A stretch of DNA of 64,000 nucleotides, taken from contig NZ_KB849179.1 of NCBI RefSeq assembly GCF_000367945.1, positions 1,679,134 through 1,743,133 on the forward strand, read 5' to 3'. A program made the translations under genes and the position numbers. This DNA comes from Acinetobacter proteolyticus. Lineage in GTDB: Bacteria > Pseudomonadota > Gammaproteobacteria > Pseudomonadales > Moraxellaceae. Of this stretch, positions 55,342 to 64,000 are shown piece after piece; position 1 is the first letter of the stretch, and each line of letters begins with the position of its first letter. The notes beneath the pieces were generated by a model. The model saw only the letters and a program-made list of their open reading frames with translations. It was not told where the DNA came from and ran no database searches.

Positions 55342-56064
55342 TTATTTCAACGAATCGAATGGATTCGAACCTGTCTTTTGAACAGTATTTGGTTGTTTGC
55401 TAACTGTTGGTGTTACAGCCGTTTGACGTTTTACCGGCGCAACAGATTGAGTTACATTACTACGTGTTGGTTGAGTTGTACGTACTTTTCTGTTCGTTGT
55501 ACGTCGCGTTGTGTTATTGGTCGACGTATTTCGTATTTCTTTCTTGATTGACTCATCTGTAATCGCCTTGCTCGTAGAGGTATCTGGAGCAGGTAAGGCA
55601 ACACGAATACTGTCACTCAACTGTTTTGCTGGTGGATAAGTGAGTTCATTACTCAAATAACGCATTTCACTTGAGCGCATGTGTTGCAATGCTTCATTGG
55701 CAATTTGAACACTGGCTAAAAAAGTAACATCCGTTAAAGTCGTACCGCGCACATTTTGCTCTTGTAACTGCGTTGCTAGTTTTAAAGCATTCATCGGTTG
55801 CTTTAATTCATACATACGCATCGCTGCCTGAGCCAATAAATCGTTTACACGCGAAGCATTATCTTTGTCACAAACTTGTTGATAAATATCTAATAAAGCA
55901 TGATCCGTTTGATTTACTGCCAACGGATTCTGTTTTAGACATTTACTTTTTAATTTAATTGGTTTTATTTCTTTATCATCAGCATAAGCTGAATTACCGA
56001 TTAAACCTGCTGTTATACAAAGAATTGATATTACAATACCTTTTTTCAAAATATGCCTCGTCAT
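55342..56064 (-). CDS. asaA: T6SS-associated periplasmic protein AsaA
   Basis: The 240-residue exported protein has a signal peptide (GIVISILCITAGLIGNSAYA). A helical N-terminal domain of about 120 residues is followed by a Thr/Arg/Asn-rich linker (NTSTNNTTRRTTNRKVRTTQ) and a short tail. AsaA of A. baumannii is reported to contact TssM and aid assembly; position and layout agree. The ATG at 56064 lacks a clear ribosome site. GAGG lies inside codons 2-3 at good spacing to an in-frame TTG at 56049, which may be the true start (MKKGIVISI). Confidence 0.8.
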   Translation of the reverse strand: MTRHILKKGIVISILCITAGLIGNSAYADDKEIKPIKLKSKCLKQNPLAVNQTDHALLDIYQQVCDKDNASRVNDLLAQAAMRMYELKQPMNALKLATQLQEQNVRGTTLTDVTFLASVQIANEALQHMRSSEMRYLSNELTYPPAKQLSDSIRVALPAPDTSTSKAITDESIKKEIRNTSTNNTTRRTTNRKVRTTQPTRSNVTQSVAPVKRQTAVTPTVSKQPNTVQKTGSNPFDSLK

Positions 56065-56250
56065 TATTTAACTTATAATTGAAGAGCTGACAATTATTGT
56101 TAAAAAACCCTCTTACTCGTCAATTTTTGTACATTTACATCATTTCCGCGAATTTAACAAAAAAAACACATACAAAGTCAATACTAGTTACGTTTATTAA
56201 CATTATTAAATTTTCATGACAGACATTCATGTAAAAAAAAACTTTAATCG

Positions 56251-56285
56251 AGTGCATTTTTTGTTTAAAAGTGACATTTTTTGTT
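56251..56285. promoter_or_regulatory. Direct repeat in the divergent T6SS promoter region
   Basis: AGTG-CATTTTTTGTT (56251-56265) and AGTGACATTTTTTGTT (56270-56285) are nearly identical and about two helical turns apart. A possible -10 box (TATACT) follows at 56299-56304. The 359-base gap between asaA and clpV (56065-56423) is very AT-rich and holds no gene. The repeat could bind an activator, or the region could be silenced by H-NS. Confidence 0.4.
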
Positions 56286-56364
56286 GTAGAATAATCTGTA
56301 TACTCGTATAGAGTTATGTTAAGTTTTTGATTTTATTCAAAAAATATTTCTAGCAAAAACAACG

Positions 56365-56400
56365 ATACCAAGTTAGAACTCAGCAAATAGAACTTGGTAT
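56365..56400 (+). promoter_or_regulatory. 5'-leader hairpin upstream of clpV
   Basis: ATACCAAGTT and its exact reverse complement AACTTGGTAT are separated by 16 bases and end 23 bases before the clpV ATG. If transcribed, the hairpin would sit in the leader next to the ribosome site. It could also be an operator. Confidence 0.55.
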
Positions 56401-56423
56401 TTAAAAATTATTGTGAGTAATAA

Positions 56424-59090
56424 ATGAGTAACTTAAAGGTTTTAATTACAAAACTATCACCTCCTACTCGTACTGCATTAGAAAAGTCTGCAAATTACTG
56501 TATTAACCAATTGAATTATGAAATTGAGATTGAACATCTATTTGTTGAATTACTAAATCAAAATATAGTCAATGATTTACATATTTTATTAAAAAAAAAT
56601 AATATCTCTCCAGATGCCTTACTGACTGATTTAAAAGAAACCATTGCCTCTTTGCCTAAAGGTAATACTCGTACCCCCATCTTTGCAAAATCAATTGTTC
56701 GATTATTTGAGCAGGCTTGGTTGCTCGCTTCCGCTGAACAGACACCGATAATCCGTAGTAGTCATTTATTAATTGCTTTATTAACAGCTCCCGATTTGCA
56801 ACAAATTGCTTTTAGGGCATCCAGTTTATTTGAACGCTTCCCGATCGATACCATGAAACACAAGTTTCTCGATATTTGCGGGAAAAGCAGTGAACAACCA
56901 CAGGCTGAAGATTCAAGTCCAACCACGGAACAAACAACAGCTACCGAATCGACGGTGACAGCAGCAAAAACCCCTGCCCTAGATCAATACACAATTAATC
57001 TCACTGAAAAAGCCAAACAAGGCGGCATCGATCCTGTTATTGGTCGCGAATTTGAAATTCGCCTTATGCTTGATATCTTAATGCGCCGTCGCCAAAACAA
57101 TCCGATTTTAACTGGCGAACCTGGTGTGGGTAAAACCGCTGTTGTTGAAGGCTTGGCCTTAAAAATTGCACAAGGTCTTGTTCCAGAGGCATTAAAAAAT
57201 GTTCACCTGCATGTCTTAGACATGGGCTTATTACAAGCTGGCGCGAGTGTTAAAGGTGAATTCGAAAATCGCTTAAAACAAGTGATTCAAGAAGTTCAAG
57301 CTTCTGCACATCCAATTATCTTATTTATTGATGAAGCACACACCATGATTGGCGCTGGTGGTCAAGCCGGACAAAATGATGCTGCAAACTTACTCAAACC
57401 AGCTTTAGCACGTGGGGAGTTAAGAACCATTGCGGCAACCACTTGGGCTGAATACAAACAGTACTTTGAAAAAGATGCGGCACTCAGCCGTCGTTTTCAG
57501 GTGGTAAAAGTTGAAGAACCGACCGAAGATGTGGCGATCGATATGTTACGTGCCATGATTCCCGTCATGCAAAGTCACTTTAACCTACAGATTGATGATC
57601 AAGCCATCATTACCGCTGTTCAAGCATCGCATCGCTATATCAGTGGACGTCAACTCCCAGACAAGGCAGTGAGCGTACTTGATACCGCTTCGGCACGTGT
57701 TGCTTTGACACAAAACGCTCAACCCGTCATTCTGGATCAACTCAAAGCACAACAGCACAACCTCAAGTTAGAACATCAAATTATCAGTAACGAACATCAG
57801 CAGTTCCCTGTGCATCACGAACGTTTAGATGAGCTCAATCAACAACTGACAAGCTTAGAAAAAGAGATTCAAGCAACCGAAAGTAAATGGCAACAAGAAC
57901 TTGCATTGGTTAAACAGATTCAAGCGCTGAATGCACAAACAGAACAAGACCATAAAGCACAAATCGCGACATTAAGAGCCGATTTAGCCCAATTGCAAGG
58001 CCAAACACCATTAGTATTTGAGCGTGTCAATGCACAGATCATCAATGAAATTATTTCTGATTGGACTGGTATTCCAGTTGGCAAAATGGTCAATGATGAA
58101 ATCAAACAAATTCTAAGTCTTGAAGATAAACTTGGGGAACGCGTGATGGGGCAAGATTATGCCCTCTCCCAGCTGGTTCAAGGCATTAAAACCTCTAAAG
58201 CCAAATTAGAAGATCCGAACAAACCACAAGGTGTATTCCTGCTGGTTGGCCCAAGCGGAGTGGGTAAGACTGAAACGGCTCTTGCCCTAGCCAATGAGCT
58301 GTATGGCGGCGAAAATCACCTCATCACCATCAATATGTCTGAATATCAGGAAGCACATACGGTCTCATCGTTAAAAGGTGCCCCTCCCGGTTATGTCGGT
58401 TATGGTCAAGGTGGCGTTCTCACTGAGGCCGTTCGTCGCAACCCATACAGTGTTGTCCTGTTAGACGAAGTTGAAAAAGCCCACAGCGATGTACAAGAAT
58501 TATTCTATCAAGTCTTCGATAAAGGGATGCTTGAAGATGGTGAAGGTCGTGTGATCGACTTTAAAAATACGACTATTTTGCTGACGTCGAATACAGGTTC
58601 AAGTGCCATCATGCAGGCCTGTTTAAATCAGCCTGTAGAAAACTGGCCACATGCTGAAGATTTGATTGAGCATTTGAAACCTAGTCTATATAAGCAGTTT
58701 AAACCAGCCTTTATTGGACGTATGCGAATCGTGCCTTACTTCCCACTGCATGATGAGTTGCTCATTCGCATCATTAAACACAAACTTGGAAAAATTGTTG
58801 ATCGTATTGAAAAACAATATGCAACCAAGGTTCAGTATTCTGATGATTTAATCGAATTACTCCTAAACCGTTGTACTGAAGTGGATAGTGGCGCACGAAA
58901 TGTGGACAATATCCTCAACTCTACCGTCTTGCCAGCTTTAGCAACTGAAATTTTGGTCGCTTTAGCTGAGCACAAATTGCCGAAGTTGATTGTGATTGAT
59001 ACCCAAGACGATGAAATTACCTATCAATTAGATCCAGTCGAAAAAGCAACCAAGAAACGTTCGAGTAAAAAAGCCAAAGCTGAAGTTTAA
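56424..59090 (+). CDS. tssH: T6SS sheath-recycling ATPase TssH (ClpV)
   Basis: The 888-residue AAA+ unfoldase takes apart the contracted sheath. A Clp N-terminal domain (residues 1-155) precedes a first AAA domain with Walker A GEPGVGKT (231-238). A coiled-coil middle domain lies near 445-545, and a second AAA domain has GPSGVGKT (609-616) and VVLLDEVEKAHSDV. The C-terminus is Lys-rich. It leads the plus-strand half of the T6SS locus, divergent from asaA. Confidence 0.95.
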   Translation: MSNLKVLITKLSPPTRTALEKSANYCINQLNYEIEIEHLFVELLNQNIVNDLHILLKKNNISPDALLTDLKETIASLPKGNTRTPIFAKSIVRLFEQAWLLASAEQTPIIRSSHLLIALLTAPDLQQIAFRASSLFERFPIDTMKHKFLDICGKSSEQPQAEDSSPTTEQTTATESTVTAAKTPALDQYTINLTEKAKQGGIDPVIGREFEIRLMLDILMRRRQNNPILTGEPGVGKTAVVEGLALKIAQGLVPEALKNVHLHVLDMGLLQAGASVKGEFENRLKQVIQEVQASAHPIILFIDEAHTMIGAGGQAGQNDAANLLKPALARGELRTIAATTWAEYKQYFEKDAALSRRFQVVKVEEPTEDVAIDMLRAMIPVMQSHFNLQIDDQAIITAVQASHRYISGRQLPDKAVSVLDTASARVALTQNAQPVILDQLKAQQHNLKLEHQIISNEHQQFPVHHERLDELNQQLTSLEKEIQATESKWQQELALVKQIQALNAQTEQDHKAQIATLRADLAQLQGQTPLVFERVNAQIINEIISDWTGIPVGKMVNDEIKQILSLEDKLGERVMGQDYALSQLVQGIKTSKAKLEDPNKPQGVFLLVGPSGVGKTETALALANELYGGENHLITINMSEYQEAHTVSSLKGAPPGYVGYGQGGVLTEAVRRNPYSVVLLDEVEKAHSDVQELFYQVFDKGMLEDGEGRVIDFKNTTILLTSNTGSSAIMQACLNQPVENWPHAEDLIEHLKPSLYKQFKPAFIGRMRIVPYFPLHDELLIRIIKHKLGKIVDRIEKQYATKVQYSDDLIELLLNRCTEVDSGARNVDNILNSTVLPALATEILVALAEHKLPKLIVIDTQDDEITYQLDPVEKATKKRSSKKAKAEV

Positions 59091-59116
59091 AATTTAAAAA
59101 TTGAGCTAAATTTGTG

Positions 59117-60214
59117 ATGCATATGGATATTTTATCTTTACTAACGCCAATTAATGAGCAGTCACCGTGCGGTGAGGATTACTCATTTTCAAATGAGTTC
59201 CACGCCATTAAAAAAGCAAAAACCCAAGATGATATATTACTTGATCAAGGGGATTGGGTGACTGAACCCAAACAGGCGGATTGGGACTTTGTCGCCAGCA
59301 CGTCTATAGATTTACTGCAATCAAAAAGTAAAGATATCCGTTTGCTTACCTGGCTGTCTGAAGCTTGGGCAAATCTGTATGGCTTTGAAGGCATTAGCAA
59401 AAGTCTGGAACTCAGTCATCGCCTCTTGGAACAATATTGGTTAACCTTACATCCAGAAATAGAAGATGATGATTTAGATCAACGTATTGGCTTATTACAA
59501 GGTTTAATTAATCAGCTCCCTTTGCTGATCAAAAAGGTGTCATTAATTAACCATTCACCTTTTTATCATCTACTTGATTATGACAACTTTCTTTATCATG
59601 AGAACATTCGTCGTAAACAAAGTGATGATTATGAAGGCTCAAGTAGTCCAACCGAATTAGAGCAGTTTGAACAAGCCTTATCGAATACCGATAAAAACTT
59701 TCAGCGTCAAAATTACCAACATTTCAATGAAATCTTGCAACAATGGGCAACGCTGAAACAAGTGCTGGATGATTTGCTTGGTTTAGACTCTCCTAGTTTT
59801 GCTGCAATCGACTCTAGCTTAAATAATATTCATATTACACTGAAAAAGATTTATAAAAGCGACCAGTTTGATCAAAGCACTCAAACGGTCATTACTGAAA
59901 TCGAAACATCGACCACGCCGATGGTACAACACGTGACGACACAATCTGCTGCACCTCAAAATCAGTTGTCCTTTCAGCCACAAGTTCAATCGCATGTTGA
60001 AAACCGTGAACAGGCGATGCGTGTGCTGCAAGAAATTGCCACTTATTTTCAGCAAAATGAACCGCATAGTCCTGTCAGCTATATGTTGCAAAAAACCATC
60101 AAATGGAGCCAAATGCCACTGCATGAGTGGTTAACTCAGGTGATTAAGGATGAACATCCTTTACAAATGCTACAGGACACCCTTGGTGTTCAGCCAAAGA
60201 ATGAATATGAATAA
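59117..60214 (+). CDS. tssA: T6SS protein TssA
   Basis: The protein of about 365 residues has the ImpA N-terminal domain (LLTPINEQSPCGEDYSFS, then WDFVASTSIDLLQSKSKDIR and RLLTWLSEAWANLYGFEG). A C-terminal ImpA/VasL-type helix set (EPHSPVSYMLQKTIKWSQMP, then PLHEWLTQVIKDE) follows. TssA helps start and extend the tail. The start is ambiguous among GTG 59114, ATG 59117 and ATG 59123. It lies between clpV and tssK with gaps under 30 bases. Confidence 0.92.
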   Translation: MHMDILSLLTPINEQSPCGEDYSFSNEFHAIKKAKTQDDILLDQGDWVTEPKQADWDFVASTSIDLLQSKSKDIRLLTWLSEAWANLYGFEGISKSLELSHRLLEQYWLTLHPEIEDDDLDQRIGLLQGLINQLPLLIKKVSLINHSPFYHLLDYDNFLYHENIRRKQSDDYEGSSSPTELEQFEQALSNTDKNFQRQNYQHFNEILQQWATLKQVLDDLLGLDSPSFAAIDSSLNNIHITLKKIYKSDQFDQSTQTVITEIETSTTPMVQHVTTQSAAPQNQLSFQPQVQSHVENREQAMRVLQEIATYFQQNEPHSPVSYMLQKTIKWSQMPLHEWLTQVIKDEHPLQMLQDTLGVQPKNEYE

Positions 60215-60230
60215 TTATTGGTAAATACAT

Positions 60231-61595
60231 ATGTTTAAAGCAGAAAAGATTCTTTGGGGTGAAGGCTTATTTTTACGTCCTCAGCATTTTCAGATCCAAG
60301 ATACCTATCATGAACAACGTTTGAATCATACGATTCGTGCGATGATTCCACATGCCTATGGCGTACAAAAGTTGAAATTTGATGAGGTTCAACTTTCGAC
60401 CCATATTCTGGCACTCCAAGAAGTGGAAATCATTTGGCAAGATGGTGAGATTTATCACGCACCTGCTCAGGATTTATTGCCAGAACCATTATTGCTGGAT
60501 GATCTTAATCTACAAGGTGAAATGACGGTTTATCTGGCGCTTCCGATCTTACAAGCCAACAAGAAGAATATCGCGGATGAAACACGCTCAGTGTCTAGTC
60601 GCTATCATAACTATTTGACAGAAACCCATGATCTGTTTACCGATGCTAGTCCTGCTGAACTGAATCTCTTGCGCCGTCGTGCGGAATTTAAGTTGTTAGA
60701 GCAGCATATTCAGCCAAGTCAGCATTTAGATGGCTTCTTATATATTCCAGTCGGTAAAATTAAACGTCAAAGCTCAGGTCACTTTGAGTTAGACAATAAG
60801 TTTATCCCACCGATTTTACATATTGCAGCGTCTGAATCTCTGATTAATAACCTGAAACGTACACTCAACGTCATTAAGGCCAAAATTAAAACCATTCAAA
60901 GCAATAACCGTGAAAATGAACAAAAACTAATTGAATTCCGTTCAGGTGACATTGTTTCCTTCTGGTTAATCAATGCCTTAAATACCGCCTACGCTGGATT
61001 GAATCACTTACTCCAATATCCTTTAATTCACCCAGAACGCTTGTTCTCAGAATTATTGCGTTTAACAGGGTCATTACTCACCTTCTCTACGGCTTATGAT
61101 GTAGATCATTTACCACACTATAAACATCATCAGTTACAAGACAGTTTTCAGCAGCTTGATCTGATCTTAAGAGATTTATTGGATACCATTATTTCGAGCC
61201 GTTATTTCAGTATCGCCTTGAAAGAAACGCGACCATCTTATTGGGTGGGTAGTCTTGAGTCAGACAAAATTACCCGTGATACGCGTCTTTACATTGCTGT
61301 TTCCAGCAGCATGATGCAAACCCATGAACTCATCCAAATTGTACCTTTACGTTTCAAAGTGGGCAGTACGATAGACGTAGAACAGCGTGTCATTGCGGCA
61401 CTTCCTGCTGTTCCACTCCATCATTTAATGCAAGTTCCGACAGCGATTCCAGTACGCTCTGGTGTCAGCTATTTTGAAATTGAACCACATCATGAACTCT
61501 ATCAACGTATGCTTGAGTCAGAAACCATCTGTGTCTATGTACCCGCTGGTTTCCAAGATATTAGTATTGAACTCATTGCTGTAATGAATAGTTAA
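60231..61595 (+). CDS. tssK: T6SS baseplate protein TssK
   Basis: The 454-residue protein links the baseplate to the membrane complex. The N-terminus KILWGEGLFLRPQHFQIQDT is a TssK hallmark. VSSRYHNYLTE and LFSELLRLTGSLLTFS also fit, and the C-terminal domain (IAVSSSMMQTHELIQIVPL) binds TssL and TssM in other systems. The start is 16 bases after tssA. Confidence 0.95.
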   Translation: MFKAEKILWGEGLFLRPQHFQIQDTYHEQRLNHTIRAMIPHAYGVQKLKFDEVQLSTHILALQEVEIIWQDGEIYHAPAQDLLPEPLLLDDLNLQGEMTVYLALPILQANKKNIADETRSVSSRYHNYLTETHDLFTDASPAELNLLRRRAEFKLLEQHIQPSQHLDGFLYIPVGKIKRQSSGHFELDNKFIPPILHIAASESLINNLKRTLNVIKAKIKTIQSNNRENEQKLIEFRSGDIVSFWLINALNTAYAGLNHLLQYPLIHPERLFSELLRLTGSLLTFSTAYDVDHLPHYKHHQLQDSFQQLDLILRDLLDTIISSRYFSIALKETRPSYWVGSLESDKITRDTRLYIAVSSSMMQTHELIQIVPLRFKVGSTIDVEQRVIAALPAVPLHHLMQVPTAIPVRSGVSYFEIEPHHELYQRMLESETICVYVPAGFQDISIELIAVMNS

Positions 61596-61605
61596 GAGAA
61601 TCACA

Positions 61606-62412
61606 ATGACTCAACCCACAGGCATCCCCTCTTTATTTGATGATGGAAAAATTGGTTCAGGTTTACCTGCTTCTGATCAGCCACAAAATAAAGCGCAAGC
61701 GACCAACTTGATTGACCTATTACATGATGGGTTCTATCTGGTTTTTTTACTTCGCAACCGCTATATACCTGCAAATCCAGCTGATTTTCGTGAAAAAATC
61801 GTCGATTTATTGAACCGTTTCGAGCAACAAGCCAAACGTTTGCAGTTTTCTGCTGACGATATCCACGACGCCAAATATGCATTTTGTGCCTTGATTGATG
61901 AAACCATTGCGACACAACAGGATGCAGCCTATTTTAACTTACAGAATTCATGGCTGATCAGCCCATTGCAATTGAGCCTGTTTGGCTCTCAACTGGCTGG
62001 CTATCGTTTTTTTGAAATCTTGGAACAACTGCGCAGTCGTGGCAAAGAGCGTCTTGCATCGCTTGAGGTTTTCCACTACTGTCTGTTGCTCGGTTTTCAA
62101 GGTAAATATCGTCTGGAATCGGTAGAAAGCTTAAATCACCTCGTGGCTCGTGTCGGAGATGAAATTGATTATCTCAAAGGGAAAAAAGCAGCATTTTCTC
62201 CTTTTGCCGCAATTCCTGACCACATCAAACACATCATTCATCACGAATTACCTTTTTTCTGGATTCTGATTTTCTTGCTCATGTTTGCTGCGCTCACTTT
62301 TGCAGGCTTAAAGTTCATGCTCTCCAAACAAAATCAGGGTGCTTTAGCCCCTTATCAGAATGTGATTTCAGCACCTGCCGAAGAAGCACATATCACCATC
62401 CATTTGCCTTAG
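61606..62412 (+). CDS. tssL: T6SS membrane protein TssL (DotU)
   Basis: The 268-residue inner-membrane protein has a cytoplasmic helical domain (DDIHDAKYAFCALIDETIA, then FFEILEQLRSRG and LEVFHYCLLLGFQGKY) and one C-terminal membrane segment (FFWILIFLLMFAALTFAGL). About 35 residues follow in the periplasm, with no peptidoglycan-binding domain attached. That role may be filled by TagN. It lies 10 bases after tssK. Confidence 0.94.
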   Translation: MTQPTGIPSLFDDGKIGSGLPASDQPQNKAQATNLIDLLHDGFYLVFLLRNRYIPANPADFREKIVDLLNRFEQQAKRLQFSADDIHDAKYAFCALIDETIATQQDAAYFNLQNSWLISPLQLSLFGSQLAGYRFFEILEQLRSRGKERLASLEVFHYCLLLGFQGKYRLESVESLNHLVARVGDEIDYLKGKKAAFSPFAAIPDHIKHIIHHELPFFWILIFLLMFAALTFAGLKFMLSKQNQGALAPYQNVISAPAEEAHITIHLP

Positions 62413-62422
62413 TTGATAACGT

Positions 62423-63031
62423 ATGACTCAGGAAAGAACAACTTCTTTACGCATATTACAGACCAATAAGAAAAAAACCTTATCTCCTGTAATTTATTTA
62501 CTGATCGGATTTCTTTCAGGAATAATCTTTGCTGCACTGTTTTTTTTCATCTTTGCAAATGACTCCAGCAATCTAGCGCCTACTGTGCCACAAACGCTTG
62601 AAGAAACTGAGACGGTTCAAACAGCCAATAAAGCAACAACTCAAAGCAATGATGTGGAAGTCACTAATCCAAATCATCATGAAACAAGTGAATCCGTGGA
62701 AGACAATAATTTTGCTCAGCCTGGGAGCAATGATTTAAACAAATTTTTCCAACGGACACCACCACCTGCTGCACCCGCTCCAACCGGACAGCATGTTTCT
62801 CCATTTGCAAACGAACCAAATGCGAAACCAGCAACAGCAACACCAGCAAAAGTGCCACATAGCAAAAATGAAATCACTGCTCCGGCAACGAATAAAGTAG
62901 TCGCTAAACCTGCTCCTCCTGCGACCAAGGCTGCACCAGCGAAAGCAGCAGAAGTTGAAGCGGAAGCACCCGAAGCAACTGTACAAATTAAAGTGACACA
63001 AAAGCCTTTTGCTGTGAATGAACTCAAGTAA
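62423..63031 (+). CDS. T6SS-associated single-pass protein with Ala/Pro-rich periplasmic tail
   Basis: The 202-residue protein has a basic N-terminus, one membrane segment (VIYLLIGFLSGIIFAALFFF, about 22-45) and a long low-complexity tail rich in Ala, Pro, Thr and Lys. The layout resembles periplasm-spanning linkers such as TonB or FtsN, but no SPOR or TonB C-terminal domain is present. It lies 10 bases after tssL and 3 bases before tagX and probably joins the membrane complex or guides TagX. Confidence 0.8.
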   Translation: MTQERTTSLRILQTNKKKTLSPVIYLLIGFLSGIIFAALFFFIFANDSSNLAPTVPQTLEETETVQTANKATTQSNDVEVTNPNHHETSESVEDNNFAQPGSNDLNKFFQRTPPPAAPAPTGQHVSPFANEPNAKPATATPAKVPHSKNEITAPATNKVVAKPAPPATKAAPAKAAEVEAEAPEATVQIKVTQKPFAVNELK

Positions 63032-63034
63032 ACA

Positions 63035-64000
63035 ATGATTTTTATCATCTTCTTCTGCTTTGTCGCTGTCGCAATCGGATTAACCCTGCTCATGTCATAT
63101 GAGCTGCGTTATAAATGCAAGCAGTTGTTGCAATCATTGCTTCCAAGTGGAAAAAAGAAAATCGCCAATGCAATGCAGTTCGCAGAGAATATGCATCAAG
63201 CAGCCTCGCCAGAAAAATTACAATCGCATTGGCACTTACAACAATGGTGGATTTTAATCGCAGGTTTCTTTTTATTTGCCAGTATCCTTATTTTTGCGTT
63301 TACTCGCCCGATCAATTCCACACGTATTGAAGCTGAATATTTAAAAGAAACTGATCCACAAATTTATACGCTACTCAATGGTGAAATGCTGAGTCCACCA
63401 CCTGAAGTCGATGCCAACTTGATTGAAGATGCTATTGTCGAAGCGACTCGTCTTGAACAAGCCTATCAAGCCCAACATCCGACAGATCCAAGTATTAATG
63501 CATCGCAAATTGAGATTCCAATGAGTCATTCTCATGGTAGTTTTGATGTATCCATGGTTGATCGAAAATGGGACAAAATTAATCCTCGCTATAAGCAACG
63601 TCTACTGATGGTCTTCAAAATCATGAAAGAACAACATGGTTATGAGCTGGTCTTACTTGAAGGTTACCGTAGTCCAAGCCGCCAAAATATGCTTGCAGGG
63701 AATCCAAATACAACCCGCGCCAAGGGCTATCAAAGCTATCACCAATTCGGTTTAGCTGCCGATGTTGCATTTAAACGTAACGGCAAAGTGGTCATCTCAG
63801 AACGCGACCCTTGGGCAATGCGTGGTTATCAGCTCTATGGGCAAGTGGCTGAATCCGTTGGTCTAACTTGGGGCGGTCGTTGGAAATCTATTCAAGATTA
63901 TGGCCATACTGAATACCGTATGCCGGGTCTAAGAAAAACTAAGGAAATGGCGGAACAACTTACTGCTGAAGGGCAATTAACTGCAAGAACAGACGAATCT
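63035..64000 (+). CDS. tagX: T6SS-associated L,D-endopeptidase TagX (partial, runs off window)
   Basis: The reading frame from the ATG at 63035 stays open to the window end (322 codons, no stop). One membrane segment at residues 1-22 and another at about 69-88 are followed by a periplasmic domain of the M15/VanY type. Zinc ligands are visible as His236 and Asp243 in SYHQFGLAADV and His291 in YGHTEY; LEGYRSPSRQN precedes them. TagX of A. baumannii is reported to cut peptidoglycan so that the T6SS can assemble across the wall. The 3' end is missing only because of the window edge. Confidence 0.9.
   Translation, partial: MIFIIFFCFVAVAIGLTLLMSYELRYKCKQLLQSLLPSGKKKIANAMQFAENMHQAASPEKLQSHWHLQQWWILIAGFFLFASILIFAFTRPINSTRIEAEYLKETDPQIYTLLNGEMLSPPPEVDANLIEDAIVEATRLEQAYQAQHPTDPSINASQIEIPMSHSHGSFDVSMVDRKWDKINPRYKQRLLMVFKIMKEQHGYELVLLEGYRSPSRQNMLAGNPNTTRAKGYQSYHQFGLAADVAFKRNGKVVISERDPWAMRGYQLYGQVAESVGLTWGGRWKSIQDYGHTEYRMPGLRKTKEMAEQLTAEGQLTARTDES

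Noticed and set aside
62716..63093. Minus-strand ORF rich in Gly, Ala and Ser
   Set aside because: It is the antisense of the Ala/Pro-rich T6SS linker gene; low-complexity GC-biased codons keep it open.

Overview
The window looks like a chromosomal segment of an Acinetobacter species. I infer the genus from the low GC content, from a type VI secretion (T6SS) locus with the Acinetobacter gene order (AsaA-TssB-TssC-Hcp-TssE-TssF-TssG-[membrane protein]-TssM-TagF-TagN-PAAR, diverging from ClpV-TssA-TssK-TssL-[linker protein]-TagX, with no TssJ), and from a family 2A encapsulin/cysteine desulfurase pair of the type studied in A. baumannii. No rRNA, tRNA, IS element, prophage or CRISPR array was seen.

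Layout. 1-91 is an octanucleotide tandem repeat cut by the window edge. 0.2-11.4 kb is mostly housekeeping: a Pit phosphate transporter with a Pho box, metH, a glutaminase-STAS fusion, a peptide deformylase, a DUF2505 protein, a universal stress protein and small hypothetical genes. 11.6-18.8 kb holds a FadL-type porin, a small exported protein and a three-gene set (PLP fold-III enzyme, D-arabinono-1,4-lactone-oxidase-like flavoprotein, neutral-ceramidase-like hydrolase) divergent from an AraC regulator. A structured three-hairpin intergenic element follows at 18.9 kb.

19.1-37.0 kb is largely a sulfur island. It contains taurine-type uptake and oxidation genes (tauDCBA, minus strand). Divergent from them are a rhodanese, a long-form serine acetyltransferase, an encapsulin shell and its cysteine desulfurase cargo, whose gene overlaps that of the shell. 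After a LysE exporter/LysR pair comes a GntR-regulated operon of unknown function: an AprA-like flavoprotein, an AprB-like 8-cysteine ferredoxin, a sulfonate-type ABC transporter whose binding protein has an extra C-terminal domain, a HEAT-repeat protein and a DUF971 protein. I regard this operon as the least explained system in the window.

37.2-40.6 kb covers metals: a DmeF-type Co/Ni exporter with a duplicated His-rich loop, divergent from an RcnR/DmeR-type repressor across a matching operator, and modABC with a ModC lacking its regulatory domain. 40.9-64.0 kb holds two lipoprotein genes followed by the complete T6SS locus, which runs off the right edge inside tagX.

Functions are assigned from motifs and remembered family features; no database search was run. 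Gene starts were adjusted where a better start codon or Shine-Dalgarno spacing was visible.
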